Origin: Candidatus Roseilinea mizusawaensis
Lineage (GTDB): Bacteria > Chloroflexota > Anaerolineae > J036 > Brachytrichaceae
Assembly: GCA_016841965.1 (NCBI GenBank)
Contig: JAEANN010000018.1
Location: 39,913 to 103,912, forward strand
Direction: 5' to 3'
DNA: 64,000 nt
The notes under the pieces were generated by a model. The model worked only from the letters and a program-made list of their open reading frames with translations, made no database searches and was not told where the DNA came from. The position numbers and the translations under genes are program-made. Numbering within the stretch: the stretch's first letter is position 1; the number at the start of each line of letters is the position of its first letter. Positions 50,401 to 57,550 of this stretch are shown here, in pieces.

Positions 50401-51077
50401 CTGAGCACAGCCGCATCGAGCGCTGCATCGCCGAGCGTGGCGTTGACGGCGTCGAGCACAGCGCCGTCGGTCAGGTGCCACAAGGCAGCTTGCCGGGCAG
50501 CTTGTTGAACGCGATCACTCGCGATAGGTGGATAGGCGGTGACGAACCATTCAACCCGCCAATCCGAAAAGAAGCCGGGATCCAGGCAATAAGGCCGGCT
50601 GCCGGCCGCGTGGTGCGCGATGTCGGTGCAATAGGCATAGGCAATGTCGCCACCACCAAAGTCCAGCACGCCGATCCAGGTTGGGCTGGTGATGACGGTG
50701 GAAGCTTGGATCATACGCACCCGCACAACGCCGCCAACAGGGTTGAGCCAGGTGTGAATGGCGCACACAGTTGCGGCAGCCTCGATGGATGCCTCTGGCG
50801 CAGACGATGGTCCAATCGGTGTCACGAGCGGGTTCAGAGAGGGCGCCAGGCTGCCCGACAGCGAATCAGGCCCAATAGCGGATGCTGAACTCAGTGACAA
50901 ACCTGCGAAAACGAAAATCGCTGCCAACGTTGATGCAATAGCGATCATGAGTCGCGCCCACATCGGGGCAGCGAGGTGAGATGGTGTCGGTCTGGCGCTG
51001 ATTGCGTGCGGCGAATCAATTTCAGCCAGGCTGTGGCCGGCTGGCAGCTTCACCCGGATTCTTGATGTTATCCGCAT
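47487..51077 (-). CDS. Thioester-domain surface adhesin with SdrD/prealbumin-like repeats and DUF11
   Basis: A 1196-residue exported protein. A signal segment near residues 38-65 is followed by a thioester-type (TQXA) domain, residues about 115-235, with C150 in AYAYCTD and Q196 in AARQAALWHLTDG, the pair expected to form the internal thioester. Next are an Ig-like domain (250-335) and two SdrD-B/CnaB-like domains (372-475, 475-570) with NDRNGNGVQDSNEP and LNGQRDRGEPGLAGW. Four near-identical beta domains (575-667, 672-763, 767-857, 861-952) follow, each with GSLxVxKxVxW and two cysteines. A DUF11 domain (957-1075), a final fibronectin-like domain and the tail LYLPIALR close it. GGTGGAGG five bases before the ATG fixes the start. 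It looks like a covalent adhesin heading a four-gene set. Confidence 0.9.
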   Translation of the reverse strand: MRITSRIRVKLPAGHSLAEIDSPHAISARPTPSHLAAPMWARLMIAIASTLAAIFVFAGLSLSSASAIGPDSLSGSLAPSLNPLVTPIGPSSAPEASIEAAATVCAIHTWLNPVGGVVRVRMIQASTVITSPTWIGVLDFGGGDIAYAYCTDIAHHAAGSRPYCLDPGFFSDWRVEWFVTAYPPIASDRVQQAARQAALWHLTDGAVLDAVNATLGDAALDAAVLSAYNALLASIPAAPPPSFQPGNVEIVVDPGSALNLLPGGETHPFTIRLTKGGLPLAGYPVQVTATLGSLSALSGVTDGNGEAQFTLTNPTSGTAFITVTAAVTLPAGSRFLDQAEPFDKQRLVLAQNKTVIIEGYGNKTWISVPNGIVVRKFNDRNGNGVQDSNEPNLAGWRFVLTMPDGAAYTRTTGADGNAYFDNLVPTALYGVFTITEILQSNWINTTPLVVTRTRSLQDPWTQWAVSYGNAQLSQLKVLKYLDLNLNGQRDRGEPGLAGWQFEIRRWDGNDFIAFLGGTTDGTGHLRFNNLAPGLYKIIEFGQIGYTNTTPLERIVEILPDSPGIYEVTFGNARNGSLVVVKAVDWSGITPSPTQTFTLCIAGPSYPAGNCQTIGPDGGSLVWTSLLPGTYTITEADPGPAWSVTGSGVTVTLTGGGGLFTRTIANTRIVPQLGSLQIIKAVDWIGATPDPNQTFEICITGQSYPAGNCQTIGAAGGPLTWDNLIPGVYTVTESNPGPAWVVTGDNVTVNVPNGGTGSSTIVNTYLMGSLQVAKVVDWGAATPLVTQTFTLCITGLSYPAPDCQSVNYLGGLLTWDNLIPGVYTVTEVSPGVLWSILGDNVTVVVSPDQPATATVTNTHIFGSLQVTKVVNWNGITPEPGQTFTICISGPSYPSGDCQNIGANGGVLTWNNLIPGDYVVTEPNAGNLWTATISGSPATVPIDGGSGRVTVTNTRLLPRLVVRKSSLPPNGAQVGPGNLITYVLVLTNTGQIPLTNVRLTDTAPLGTQYITDSAVPAPANPLLPLAWVVPTLNVGDSFTAQFVVRVTPLTGTLAIINSATVSSNQTAITETNVVVHPFRETAIALLSFTAIPQPNNTIRVRWVTGAEINTYGFHLFRSTDGNRDTAVRVTDQIILSQGWGQGGATYQWIDTNIQPGASYTYWLQETELDGELLEYGPVSTSPGQLSLAQRLYLPIALR
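48222..49355 (-). repeat. Four tandem beta-domain repeats inside the adhesin
   Basis: Four consecutive units of 91-95 codons share VDWxGxTPxPxQTFTxCI, SYPAGNCQ and LTWDNLIPGVYTVTE. The DNA of the units is also similar, for example the words encoding DNLIPGVYTVTE in units 2 and 3, so expansion by duplication is likely. Confidence 0.85.
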
Positions 51078-51448
51078 TGTTTCCTCCACCTCACTGCATC
51101 CAGCTAAACGACCAACACCATAGCGACCCTTATCTACCCAGGTTACTTGATGACAGTTTTGGCTGCCATGGGGTTGCGCACAGTCTTCAAACGTGAAAAG
51201 CTACAGCCTGCTGGCCAGCAGACTGTAGCTACATGTAAACTCGACTTGTGGGAAGTCAGCGCGCTGCACGGCAGGCTGATATGCGGCAGTCAGCGAGCCG
51301 GTGCACTGGCTTCCCGGGGTGTTGCTGCTGGTATTCAGATAGCGTTCCTGTTTAGTTTTCCAAACAGGCCCCGATGCCGGCCGCGCGTGATTTGAGCACC
51401 CCTCCAGACGGTCTGCCGCTTAGACTGATCCGACGCTCAGCTAGTTGA
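51078..51448. other. Intergenic region upstream of the adhesin
   Basis: A 371-base gap with no gene. It holds the adhesin Shine-Dalgarno, a strong hairpin (51199-51230) and a smaller one (CCTGTTT/AAACAGG, 51347-51368). A promoter for the adhesin operon should be here, but no convincing -35/-10 pair is visible to me. Confidence 0.5.
51195..51230 (-). terminator. Intrinsic terminator below the receiver-only gene
   Basis: Stem AGCTACAG-x-CTGCT/AGCAG-x-CTGTAGCT with a GGCC loop and one mismatch; on the minus strand it is followed by TTTT. It would separate the regulator genes from the adhesin operon. Confidence 0.65.
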
Positions 51449-51820
51449 CTACGCAGCCCGTAACCGACCTTCTATATGCGACAAAATGTGCAGCAGAATC
51501 TCCGGTTGGATGTTTTTAGGCAGGCAGTCCGATGCACCACAACGCAGCGCGGCTTCAACAATCGAGCGATCGAAAGAGACTGCCAAAATCACGATAGCCA
51601 CATGGGCGAACTCGGCTTTGAGCAGTCGGCTTACCTCGAGTCCGTTGTATCCGGGCGTATCCAGATCCACCAGCACAAGATCGGGTTGACCCGAACGAGC
51701 ATATGCCAGTGCCGTCAGACCATCACCGGCCATGCCGATGACCTCATAACCGTGAACGGTCAACCAGTTGCGCAACCCCTCGAGGTAGATTGGATGATCA
51801 TCGACCAGTAGCACTTTCAT
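51449..51820 (-). CDS. Receiver-only response regulator lacking the switch threonine
   Basis: A 123-residue protein made of one receiver domain and no output domain. MKVLLVDDHP has the acidic pair, D52 in LVLVDLDTPGYNG is the phosphoryl acceptor, and K102 in CLPKN the conserved lysine. The position that is normally Thr or Ser after strand 4 is alanine (A80 in VILAVSFD), so the usual Thr-Tyr switch cannot work in the standard way. It may act as a phosphate sink or an adaptor for the upstream kinase. The ATG at 51820 is preferred. It follows the NarL-type regulator gene, but a terminator at 51934-51962 lies between them. Confidence 0.9.
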   Translation of the reverse strand: MKVLLVDDHPIYLEGLRNWLTVHGYEVIGMAGDGLTALAYARSGQPDLVLVDLDTPGYNGLEVSRLLKAEFAHVAIVILAVSFDRSIVEAALRCGASDCLPKNIQPEILLHILSHIEGRLRAA

Positions 51821-51933
51821 GAACCCGTCTTTGGGTGCTCTTGGATTTGTGCAAACTTGATATGTGACTTGCGCGATCAGGATAGCCTTTGACAAGTGCT
51901 TTGTGCAATGGCACCAGGCACAGGGCTATTGAA

Positions 51934-51962
51934 CAAAAAAGTACAGTCTTTTGACTGTACTT
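51934..51962 (-). terminator. Intrinsic terminator of the NarL-type regulator gene
   Basis: Perfect 10-bp stem AAGTACAGTC/GACTGTACTT with a 4-base loop, followed on the minus strand by six T. Confidence 0.88.
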
Positions 51963-51998
51963 AGGGGAAGAGTAGTGTTTAAGGGGTAAAACAAGAAC

Positions 51999-52736
51999 TC
52001 AATCGCGCAAAATGTCCTTGCCTGGCTCTTTATCCTGGTCGATCAGATGGGCTTTTACTGCGTACATAATCATCTGGGTTCGATTCTCGAGACGCAGTTT
52101 TTGCATGATCTCCAGCACATGGTATTGGACAGTGCGCTTGGTGATGCTGAGTTCAGCGGCGATCTCTTTATAGCTCTGTCCTTGGGCAACGCGTTTGACG
52201 ATTTCCAACTGACGTTGGGTCAAGCTCGAAATGCCCTGCCAGGTTTCTTTGTTATCGGTTGAGCCGGCTGCCGGTGTGCCTTCACCCTCGCCTGCTTGGA
52301 CTGCCTGGGATTGTCGAGCAAAAGCCTCCATGACTTTGGAGGCCATTTCGCGCAGGATCGGGGCTTCGCCGCGTAGAACGCCGGAAAGCAGGGCAATAAA
52401 CAATTCTGGTTTCAGGTTCTTCACCAGATAGCCGGAAGCGCCGCTCCTAATGGCTTCGAGTAGTGTCTCATCGTCCTCTGAGGATGTCAGGATGACGACT
52501 TTCATGTCGGGCAACTCGCGGCGGAAAATCCGAGTTGCCTCCAAGCCGTCACAATGTGGCATGCGAATGTCCATCAACACGACATCGGGTTGCAGTTGGC
52601 GGGCGCGCTCGACAGCGCTCTTTCCGTCGTGTGCTGTGCCGACAACCTCGAATCCCTTGATCGTGAGCAAATTGCGCAGCGCTTCCAGGAACAAAAGATG
52701 GTCATCGACCAATAGAATCTTGAGTTTCTCGGCCAT
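51999..52736 (-). CDS. NarL/FixJ-type response regulator
   Basis: A 245-residue regulator. The receiver domain (residues 1-125) has KILLVDDHLLF, the phospho-acceptor D56 in VVLMDIRMPHCDG, the threonine/serine switch in VVILTSSEDDE, and the lysine in GYLVKNL. A linker of about 45 residues, partly Gly/Ala/Gln-rich, leads to a LuxR-type helix-turn-helix: SSLTQRQLEIVKRVAQGQSYKEIAAELSITKRTVQYHVLEIMQKLRLENRTQM. It is encoded 143 bases after the PAS histidine kinase on the same strand and is its probable partner. Targets may include the adhesin operon just downstream; that is an inference from position. Confidence 0.94.
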   Translation of the reverse strand: MAEKLKILLVDDHLLFLEALRNLLTIKGFEVVGTAHDGKSAVERARQLQPDVVLMDIRMPHCDGLEATRIFRRELPDMKVVILTSSEDDETLLEAIRSGASGYLVKNLKPELFIALLSGVLRGEAPILREMASKVMEAFARQSQAVQAGEGEGTPAAGSTDNKETWQGISSLTQRQLEIVKRVAQGQSYKEIAAELSITKRTVQYHVLEIMQKLRLENRTQMIMYAVKAHLIDQDKEPGKDILRD

Positions 52737-52879
52737 CGTAAGGGTTTACTGGTTGAGTGTGGTTGCCCGGCCGAACATGCTAACAATGGTGCAGCAACCA
52801 TATTCAGGCGGCGCAAGTTGCCAATTGCATGCTTTGCCTAAAAGTTCGAGTGATCGATTGTGGATACGCTCGCGCTGTG

Positions 52880-54340
52880 CTAGAGATTATAGGGCATTCG
52901 GATGGTGAGCTGGCTGCCGTGTCCCGGCGTCGATTGGATTGTGACGCTGCCGCCTACTTGCTGGGCGCGCTCTTGCATGATGCGCAGGCCGAAGTGTTTG
53001 CTATTGCCGGCCGTATCTTCGGGCACCTCGTGCGTGAACCCTTGGCCGTCGTCGGAGATTGTGGCGATCAACTGGTCAGGCTCTGGTGTCAGGCCCACAG
53101 TCACCTTGTTTGCGTGAGCGTGCTTGCGGACATTATTCAGTGCCTCTTGAATGATGCGCATGAACTGCAACTCCACCTCGGAGTCCAGGTCGAAGCTGGA
53201 CGCAGGCTCAGGCGCCCGAAACTCCACCTGGATGTCGGTCAGTTCCTCGAACTCGGCCAGGTACTTGCGCAATGCAGAAATCAATCCCTGTCCCTGTGCC
53301 GCCGGGCGCGTGTACAGACTGCGGATTTGTTCGCGCACGTCGTTTTGGGTGGCCTGAGCGACATTGGCCAGCCGGCTGAGCATGTTGTCGGCTTCGGCTA
53401 TGCGGTTCTGCGTTAGCAACTCTCGAATCGTAGCCGTCTGCATTTGCACGTAGGACAGGTTCTGGCTCAGATTGTCGTGCAGCTCTCGCGCCAACATTTC
53501 GCGCTCGTGCAGGATCGCCTCGGCGCCTTGGCGACCGATCTGCTCGTTTTGCAGATGGTTGTGTTCGCTGATACGTGTGGCGATGCCAACGATACCAGTG
53601 ACTGTTCCGTTTGAATCAAGCATCGGTGAGAATGTGGTCACGAGCGATACCGGCTCGCCGTTGCCACGCCGGCATTGCGACTTGTGGTTGTGCACCGCTT
53701 GCATGGTCTTGATCACCTGGGCGATTGCTTCATTCACGCGCTTATTAGCGCGCGCATCGGCGCTGCTGCACACTGTGCTGTAAGGTCTGCCGAGCACTTC
53801 CTCGCGTCGCCAGCCAAACAATTGCTCCGCGCCGGCGTTCCAGGATTGGATGTCGCCATTCGTGTTGAGGGTGATGATGGCATGCTCTGAGCTTTCGATC
53901 AACAAGTTCAGGTAGCTTGCCTCTTGCTGCAGGGCTATTTCGACTTGTCGATGGTGCGTGATGTCTTCCACCACACACACAACGCTGCAAGGCTCATAGG
54001 CGTTCGACAATGACGTCATGGTCAGCCGCGCCCAGGTGGTTGGGCCGTCCTTGTGCACCAGTTGCCGCTCTACTTGGTGCCGGCTGATCTCGCCAGCGCA
54101 CAGACGACGGATAATTTCTTGCAATGACTGCTCGTCTGCTGCGCGATGCTCGAGATGGCTGAGTTCGTCAAGGGGCTTGTTCTGCAAATCACCGTCGCCA
54201 TATCCCAGCAGGACGCACAGTGCGCGGTTGGCAAGCCGAATCCAGCCGCGCTGATCCATGACTGCTATGCCGATGCCGGCCTGCTCAAACACAGACTGGT
54301 GCAGTGTGGCTGCATACGCTTGCTTCAACCTTTCATTCAT
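52880..54340 (-). CDS. Cytoplasmic PAS-PAS histidine kinase (NarX/DegS type)
   Basis: A 486-residue soluble kinase. Two PAS domains (about residues 15-135 and 145-265) contain GIAVMDQRGWIRLANRALCVLLGYG and AIITLNTNGDIQSWNAGAEQLFGWRREEVLGRPY. A HisKA_3 dimerisation helix carries the phosphorylated histidine in EMLARELHDNLSQNLSYVQMQ, followed by a HATPase domain with IIQEALNNVRKHAHANKV, ISDDGQGF and HFGLRIMQERAQQVGG. There are no membrane segments, so it senses an internal signal such as redox state, a ligand or a partner protein. Whether the PAS domains bind heme or flavin cannot be read. The ATG at 54340 starts MNERLKQ; an alternative start lies seven codons upstream. Confidence 0.93.
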   Translation of the reverse strand: MNERLKQAYAATLHQSVFEQAGIGIAVMDQRGWIRLANRALCVLLGYGDGDLQNKPLDELSHLEHRAADEQSLQEIIRRLCAGEISRHQVERQLVHKDGPTTWARLTMTSLSNAYEPCSVVCVVEDITHHRQVEIALQQEASYLNLLIESSEHAIITLNTNGDIQSWNAGAEQLFGWRREEVLGRPYSTVCSSADARANKRVNEAIAQVIKTMQAVHNHKSQCRRGNGEPVSLVTTFSPMLDSNGTVTGIVGIATRISEHNHLQNEQIGRQGAEAILHEREMLARELHDNLSQNLSYVQMQTATIRELLTQNRIAEADNMLSRLANVAQATQNDVREQIRSLYTRPAAQGQGLISALRKYLAEFEELTDIQVEFRAPEPASSFDLDSEVELQFMRIIQEALNNVRKHAHANKVTVGLTPEPDQLIATISDDGQGFTHEVPEDTAGNSKHFGLRIMQERAQQVGGSVTIQSTPGHGSQLTIRMPYNL

Positions 54341-54447
54341 AGCTATCTGTCCTTCCCACACTTTACCAGAAGGGTGTGTCGTCGAAGGGGGCCAACCCTA
54401 TTGCCGCCACAAGTGATCAGACGGCTCAGGCCATCTGCGCGGATTGA

Positions 54448-54588
54448 CTGAAGGGCGAGCCGATCTTGCTGCCCGCCGCGATCTTTGCGGTGGTGGATGT
54501 ATGGGATGCGCTGCGCTCTGACCGGCCCTATCATCAAGCTTGGCCGGTTGATCGGGTAAAGGAGTATTTCCTCGCTGAAGCCGGCCGC
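54448..54588 (+). pseudogene. HD-GYP domain remnant
   Basis: About 47 codons on the plus strand read LKGEPILLPAAIFAVVD, VWDALRSDRPYHQAWP and VDRVKEYFLAEAGR. This is the stretch just after the GYP motif of HD-GYP cyclic-di-GMP phosphodiesterases. An in-frame stop (TGA) lies immediately before it and homology ends soon after. The HD and GYP motifs are absent. It is a decayed fragment lying between the kinase and glycosyltransferase genes. Confidence 0.7.
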
Positions 54589-54610
54589 CTTTGCCTGAAG
54601 CTGCCGCGCC

Positions 54611-55822
54611 CTACGAGTAGGAACGCCCTTTCCACTGTACGCCGCGCCGGGTCATGATTGCGGCAGTTCCCTGCACAACGATCAGCAGATAGGCCAGCAA
54701 TCCTGCCGGTATGACCCATGCCAGTCTTGCCGGCAAGGCGTATAGGTGTCTGAGCGTCTGGCGCCAGAATAGCCACGAAGCGCCATAGCTGAGGCCGGCG
54801 GCTACCAGTGAAACTGCCGGGTCTATCGCAGGTGCGCTGAGTAGTTGCGCAAACGCAGCGACGGTCAGCGCCGGCGGCGCCAGTGTGGTCAGCAACAGAC
54901 GTGCGATGCCCGAATAAGATCGCCAGCCGCCGGCCTTGCGCCCGGCCCAGGCGTGTTTGGCAAGTCCCTGCGTGACCTGGCGGGCGTTGTGGTACATCCG
55001 CACTCGAACGAGATCGCCGCCCCATGTCACCCCAAGCCGATAGCCGGCCCGCCGCAGCGCCTGAGCGAATTCCACATCCTCCAGCACTTTGTCTTTGACG
55101 CACGCATGTCCGCCCAAGGTGCGATAAACATCCGCTCGGAACATGAAGCACTGGCCGTTGGCAATTGTCTGCTGCCATGGCGGTGTTGGATCATCATCCC
55201 AGCCGCCTGGAAAGACCGTCCAGGCGAACTGAAAGAAAACAGGCAGAATCATGCGCTCTGCCAAGGTTCCTAATTCGTTGAATGGAAATACGCTTAAGGC
55301 ATCGAGCCGGCGCCGTTGTGCATGCTGTGCCATCGCTTGTGTCAGGCTGGGTTGGGCTGCCGTATCTGCATCGATGAACAGCAACCAGTCTCCGCTGGCC
55401 AGACTGGCGCCATGCTGGCAGGCATTGCACTTGCCCACCCAGCCCGGCGGCAATGGGCGCGCCTGTGTGATGCGCACAAGGCCCGGATAGCGCGCGGCAT
55501 AGCCGGCCAGAATGTCAGGTGTCCCATCCGTTGAGCCATCGTCAACCACGATGATCTCGTGCGGGGGCAGTGTCTGACACACCAAGCCGTCCAGACAACG
55601 GGCAATTGTGCCGGCTTCGTTGCGCGCCGGCACAATGACAGATATCTGCGCAGCCGGCTTTGCGGCTGCAGCGCATGGGCCGCTCTGCGAAGAGCCGTCC
55701 GGGCGCCCAGCAGCCAGCTCTGGCCTGTAGCGCAATGGGTGTCTTAGCCGGCGCTGCAATTGGCGCATATCATTCGCAACCAGCAGCGTAATCAATAGAG
55801 CAATCAAAGCAAGCACGGTCAT
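54611..55822 (-). CDS. Membrane family 2 glycosyltransferase
   Basis: A 403-residue GT-A enzyme. After one N-terminal membrane helix (TVLALIALLITLLVA) the GT2 domain has ISVIVPARNEAGTIARCLDGL, EIIVVDDGSTDGT, WLLFIDADTA as the DxD motif, and KVLEDVEFAQALRRAGYRLG as the ED acceptor-side motif. Three to four C-terminal helices follow. The end QWKGRSYS resembles GT2 enzymes of carotenoid and hopanoid glycosylation (CruC/HpnI-like). The acceptor lipid is not certain. A TATACT box five bases before the ATG implies a leaderless transcript. It is divergent from the ANTAR regulator gene. Confidence 0.88.
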   Translation of the reverse strand: MTVLALIALLITLLVANDMRQLQRRLRHPLRYRPELAAGRPDGSSQSGPCAAAAKPAAQISVIVPARNEAGTIARCLDGLVCQTLPPHEIIVVDDGSTDGTPDILAGYAARYPGLVRITQARPLPPGWVGKCNACQHGASLASGDWLLFIDADTAAQPSLTQAMAQHAQRRRLDALSVFPFNELGTLAERMILPVFFQFAWTVFPGGWDDDPTPPWQQTIANGQCFMFRADVYRTLGGHACVKDKVLEDVEFAQALRRAGYRLGVTWGGDLVRVRMYHNARQVTQGLAKHAWAGRKAGGWRSYSGIARLLLTTLAPPALTVAAFAQLLSAPAIDPAVSLVAAGLSYGASWLFWRQTLRHLYALPARLAWVIPAGLLAYLLIVVQGTAAIMTRRGVQWKGRSYS

Positions 55823-55827
55823 CGCTG

Positions 55828-55833
55828 AGTATA
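55828..55833 (-). promoter_or_regulatory. -10 box of the glycosyltransferase gene, leaderless
   Basis: TATACT on the minus strand with five bases to the ATG at 55822, so the expected +1 coincides with the A of the start codon. Confidence 0.6.
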
Positions 55834-55936
55834 ATTTTTAATCATTTTGCCGTGTGCGCGCCGGACGATTGGATCCGCACCGCCCTTACGGCTTGTTTTA
55901 TTTTGGTTCGAGTTGTTTTTGTAAGGAGCAATTATC

Positions 55937-56527
55937 GTGAAAGAGAATTTGCGTGTGCTGATCGCAGATGATGAGTCCATCATCCGTATGGGACTGCGCG
56001 CCATCTTGACCGAACTGGGCCACACAGTCTACAGTGCGTCAGATGGTGTCGAGGCCGTCACCCTGGCCTATCGTGAGCGACCCGACATCGCTTTGCTCGA
56101 CGTGCGCATGCCATTCCGTGACGGGCTTGAAGCCGCTGAAGAGATTGTCAAGCAGCGACCAATTCCAATTGTGATCCTGACAGCTTACAACGACAGCGCG
56201 TTGCTTCAGCGGGCTACGTCTATTCCTGTGCAGGGATATCTGATCAAGCCGGTCAAGCGCGATGACCTCATCGCCACTATGCGCGTGGCTATGGCGAGCT
56301 TTGCCGAACGCGCCCAGTTGACTGAGAAAGTGGATGAGCTTCAAGAAAAGCTGACTGCGCGCAAACTGATCGACCGGGCCAAGGGCTTTCTGATGCAATC
56401 CGGCATGACGGAAGAAGAGGCATATCACACGATCCAGATACGCGCGCGATCGCGTCGCACCACCATGAGCACGATCGCCCAGGAGATCATTGATCAGCAG
56501 AAGCATATTGCCTCGGTTGCTGCTTGA
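55937..56527 (+). CDS. Response regulator with ANTAR RNA-binding domain
   Basis: A 196-residue antiterminator-type regulator. The receiver domain has VLIADDESIIRMGLRAIL, the phospho-acceptor aspartate in IALLDVRMPFRDG, the switch threonine in VILTAYND, and the lysine in GYLIKPVKRDDL. A coiled-coil linker (ERAQLTEKVDELQEKLTARKLIDRAK) leads to the ANTAR domain, RAKGFLMQSGMTEEEAYHTIQIRARSRRTTMSTIAQEII. The AKG-x-L motif and the spaced alanine and tryptophan/tyrosine positions bind paired RNA hairpins upstream of target genes. No kinase adjoins it. GTAAGGAG precedes the GTG/ATG start region. Confidence 0.94.
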   Translation: MKENLRVLIADDESIIRMGLRAILTELGHTVYSASDGVEAVTLAYRERPDIALLDVRMPFRDGLEAAEEIVKQRPIPIVILTAYNDSALLQRATSIPVQGYLIKPVKRDDLIATMRVAMASFAERAQLTEKVDELQEKLTARKLIDRAKGFLMQSGMTEEEAYHTIQIRARSRRTTMSTIAQEIIDQQKHIASVAA

Positions 56528-56536
56528 TCGCTGCGC

Positions 56537-57541
56537 CTACGACAATTGGTCGATGACACGCCGCATGTCGGCCGGCATGGGTGCGAACACCTTCATGATT
56601 TGGCCGCCAGATGGCAGTGCGAAAATCACTTCACTGGCATGCAACAGGTGGCGCGGCGCCAGCGCGCGACTCAGCAGATCCCGCCGCGCCGCGCCATACA
56701 ATGCATCCCCGACGATTGGGAACCCAATCGAAGCGAAGTGAACGCGCAACTGGTGGGTGCGGCCGGTTGCCGGCCAGGCGCGCACAAATGAGTAGGCCGC
56801 CCCCCGGCCTAGCGCGACGGTGGCAGACGTTGCGCCGGCAGAACTGCCGGCCGGCATCTCGATGACACGCCCCCCGGCCTCGAACACCTCTGCCACGGCG
56901 TACTCTGTCAGCGCCGCGCGCCCATCCATAACCACAGCCATGCGCTTGCGGTTCGATGGGTCTCTGCCAATCGGCTTGTTGATGATCCCCCGCGCCGGCT
57001 GCACCGCGCCGACGCACAGCGCCAGGTAAAGCTTCTTCACTGCGCGCGCCTTGAACTGCGCTTGCAGCGCGCGGTGCGCGGCGGGGGTTTTTGCGATCAG
57101 GACAACGCCGCTGGTTTCCTTGTCCAGCCGGTGCACAATCCCCGGCCGATCCTTGTCGCCGACGCCGGCGATTTCTGGCGCGTGGCTCAGCAGCGCATTG
57201 GCAAGCGTGCCGCTCGGATTGCCGGCCCCCGGATGCACCACCAGCCCGGCCGGCTTGTTGATCGCCAGCACATCGTCATCTTCATACAGGATATCGAGCG
57301 GGATGTTTTCAGCAATCAGGCTGTCGGGGGTCGGCGTGTCTGGCAGGTCGACATCGATCACGTCTCCCGCCCGCGCGCGATAGCTCGCGTCTCGGATCAC
57401 CCCATTCACAGAGACGCAGCCTTGCTCGATGAGGCGTTGCGCTGCGCTGCGTGTGATATCCGCCAGCAATGCCGCCACGAGCTTGTCTAGCCGGTCAGCG
57501 CGCGGCGCGGAGAACATATGTCGGCTTTTCCCCTGGGTCAT
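56537..57541 (-). CDS. rluD: RluD-type 23S rRNA pseudouridine synthase
   Basis: A 334-residue RluA-family pseudouridine synthase. An N-terminal S4 RNA-binding domain (DRLDKLVAALLADITRSAAQRLIEQGCVSVNGV) precedes the catalytic domain, which has DILYEDDDVLAINKPAGLVVHPG, the catalytic aspartate in GIVHRLDKETSGVVLIAKT, VKKLYLALCVG, WPATGRTHQLRVHFASIGFPIVGD and PRHLLHASEVIFALPSG. In RluD this modifies uridines in helix 69. The presence of an S4 domain and the length support RluD over RluA. An alternative start is the ATG at 57517. Its 5' end faces the tandem array at 57551-57740. Confidence 0.94.
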   Translation of the reverse strand: MTQGKSRHMFSAPRADRLDKLVAALLADITRSAAQRLIEQGCVSVNGVIRDASYRARAGDVIDVDLPDTPTPDSLIAENIPLDILYEDDDVLAINKPAGLVVHPGAGNPSGTLANALLSHAPEIAGVGDKDRPGIVHRLDKETSGVVLIAKTPAAHRALQAQFKARAVKKLYLALCVGAVQPARGIINKPIGRDPSNRKRMAVVMDGRAALTEYAVAEVFEAGGRVIEMPAGSSAGATSATVALGRGAAYSFVRAWPATGRTHQLRVHFASIGFPIVGDALYGAARRDLLSRALAPRHLLHASEVIFALPSGGQIMKVFAPMPADMRRVIDQLS

Positions 57542-57550
57542 GCAGCTTTA

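Noticed and set aside
47487..51089. GTG at 51089 as the adhesin start
   Set aside because: The GTG lies inside the Shine-Dalgarno (GGTGGAGG) that serves the ATG at 51077.
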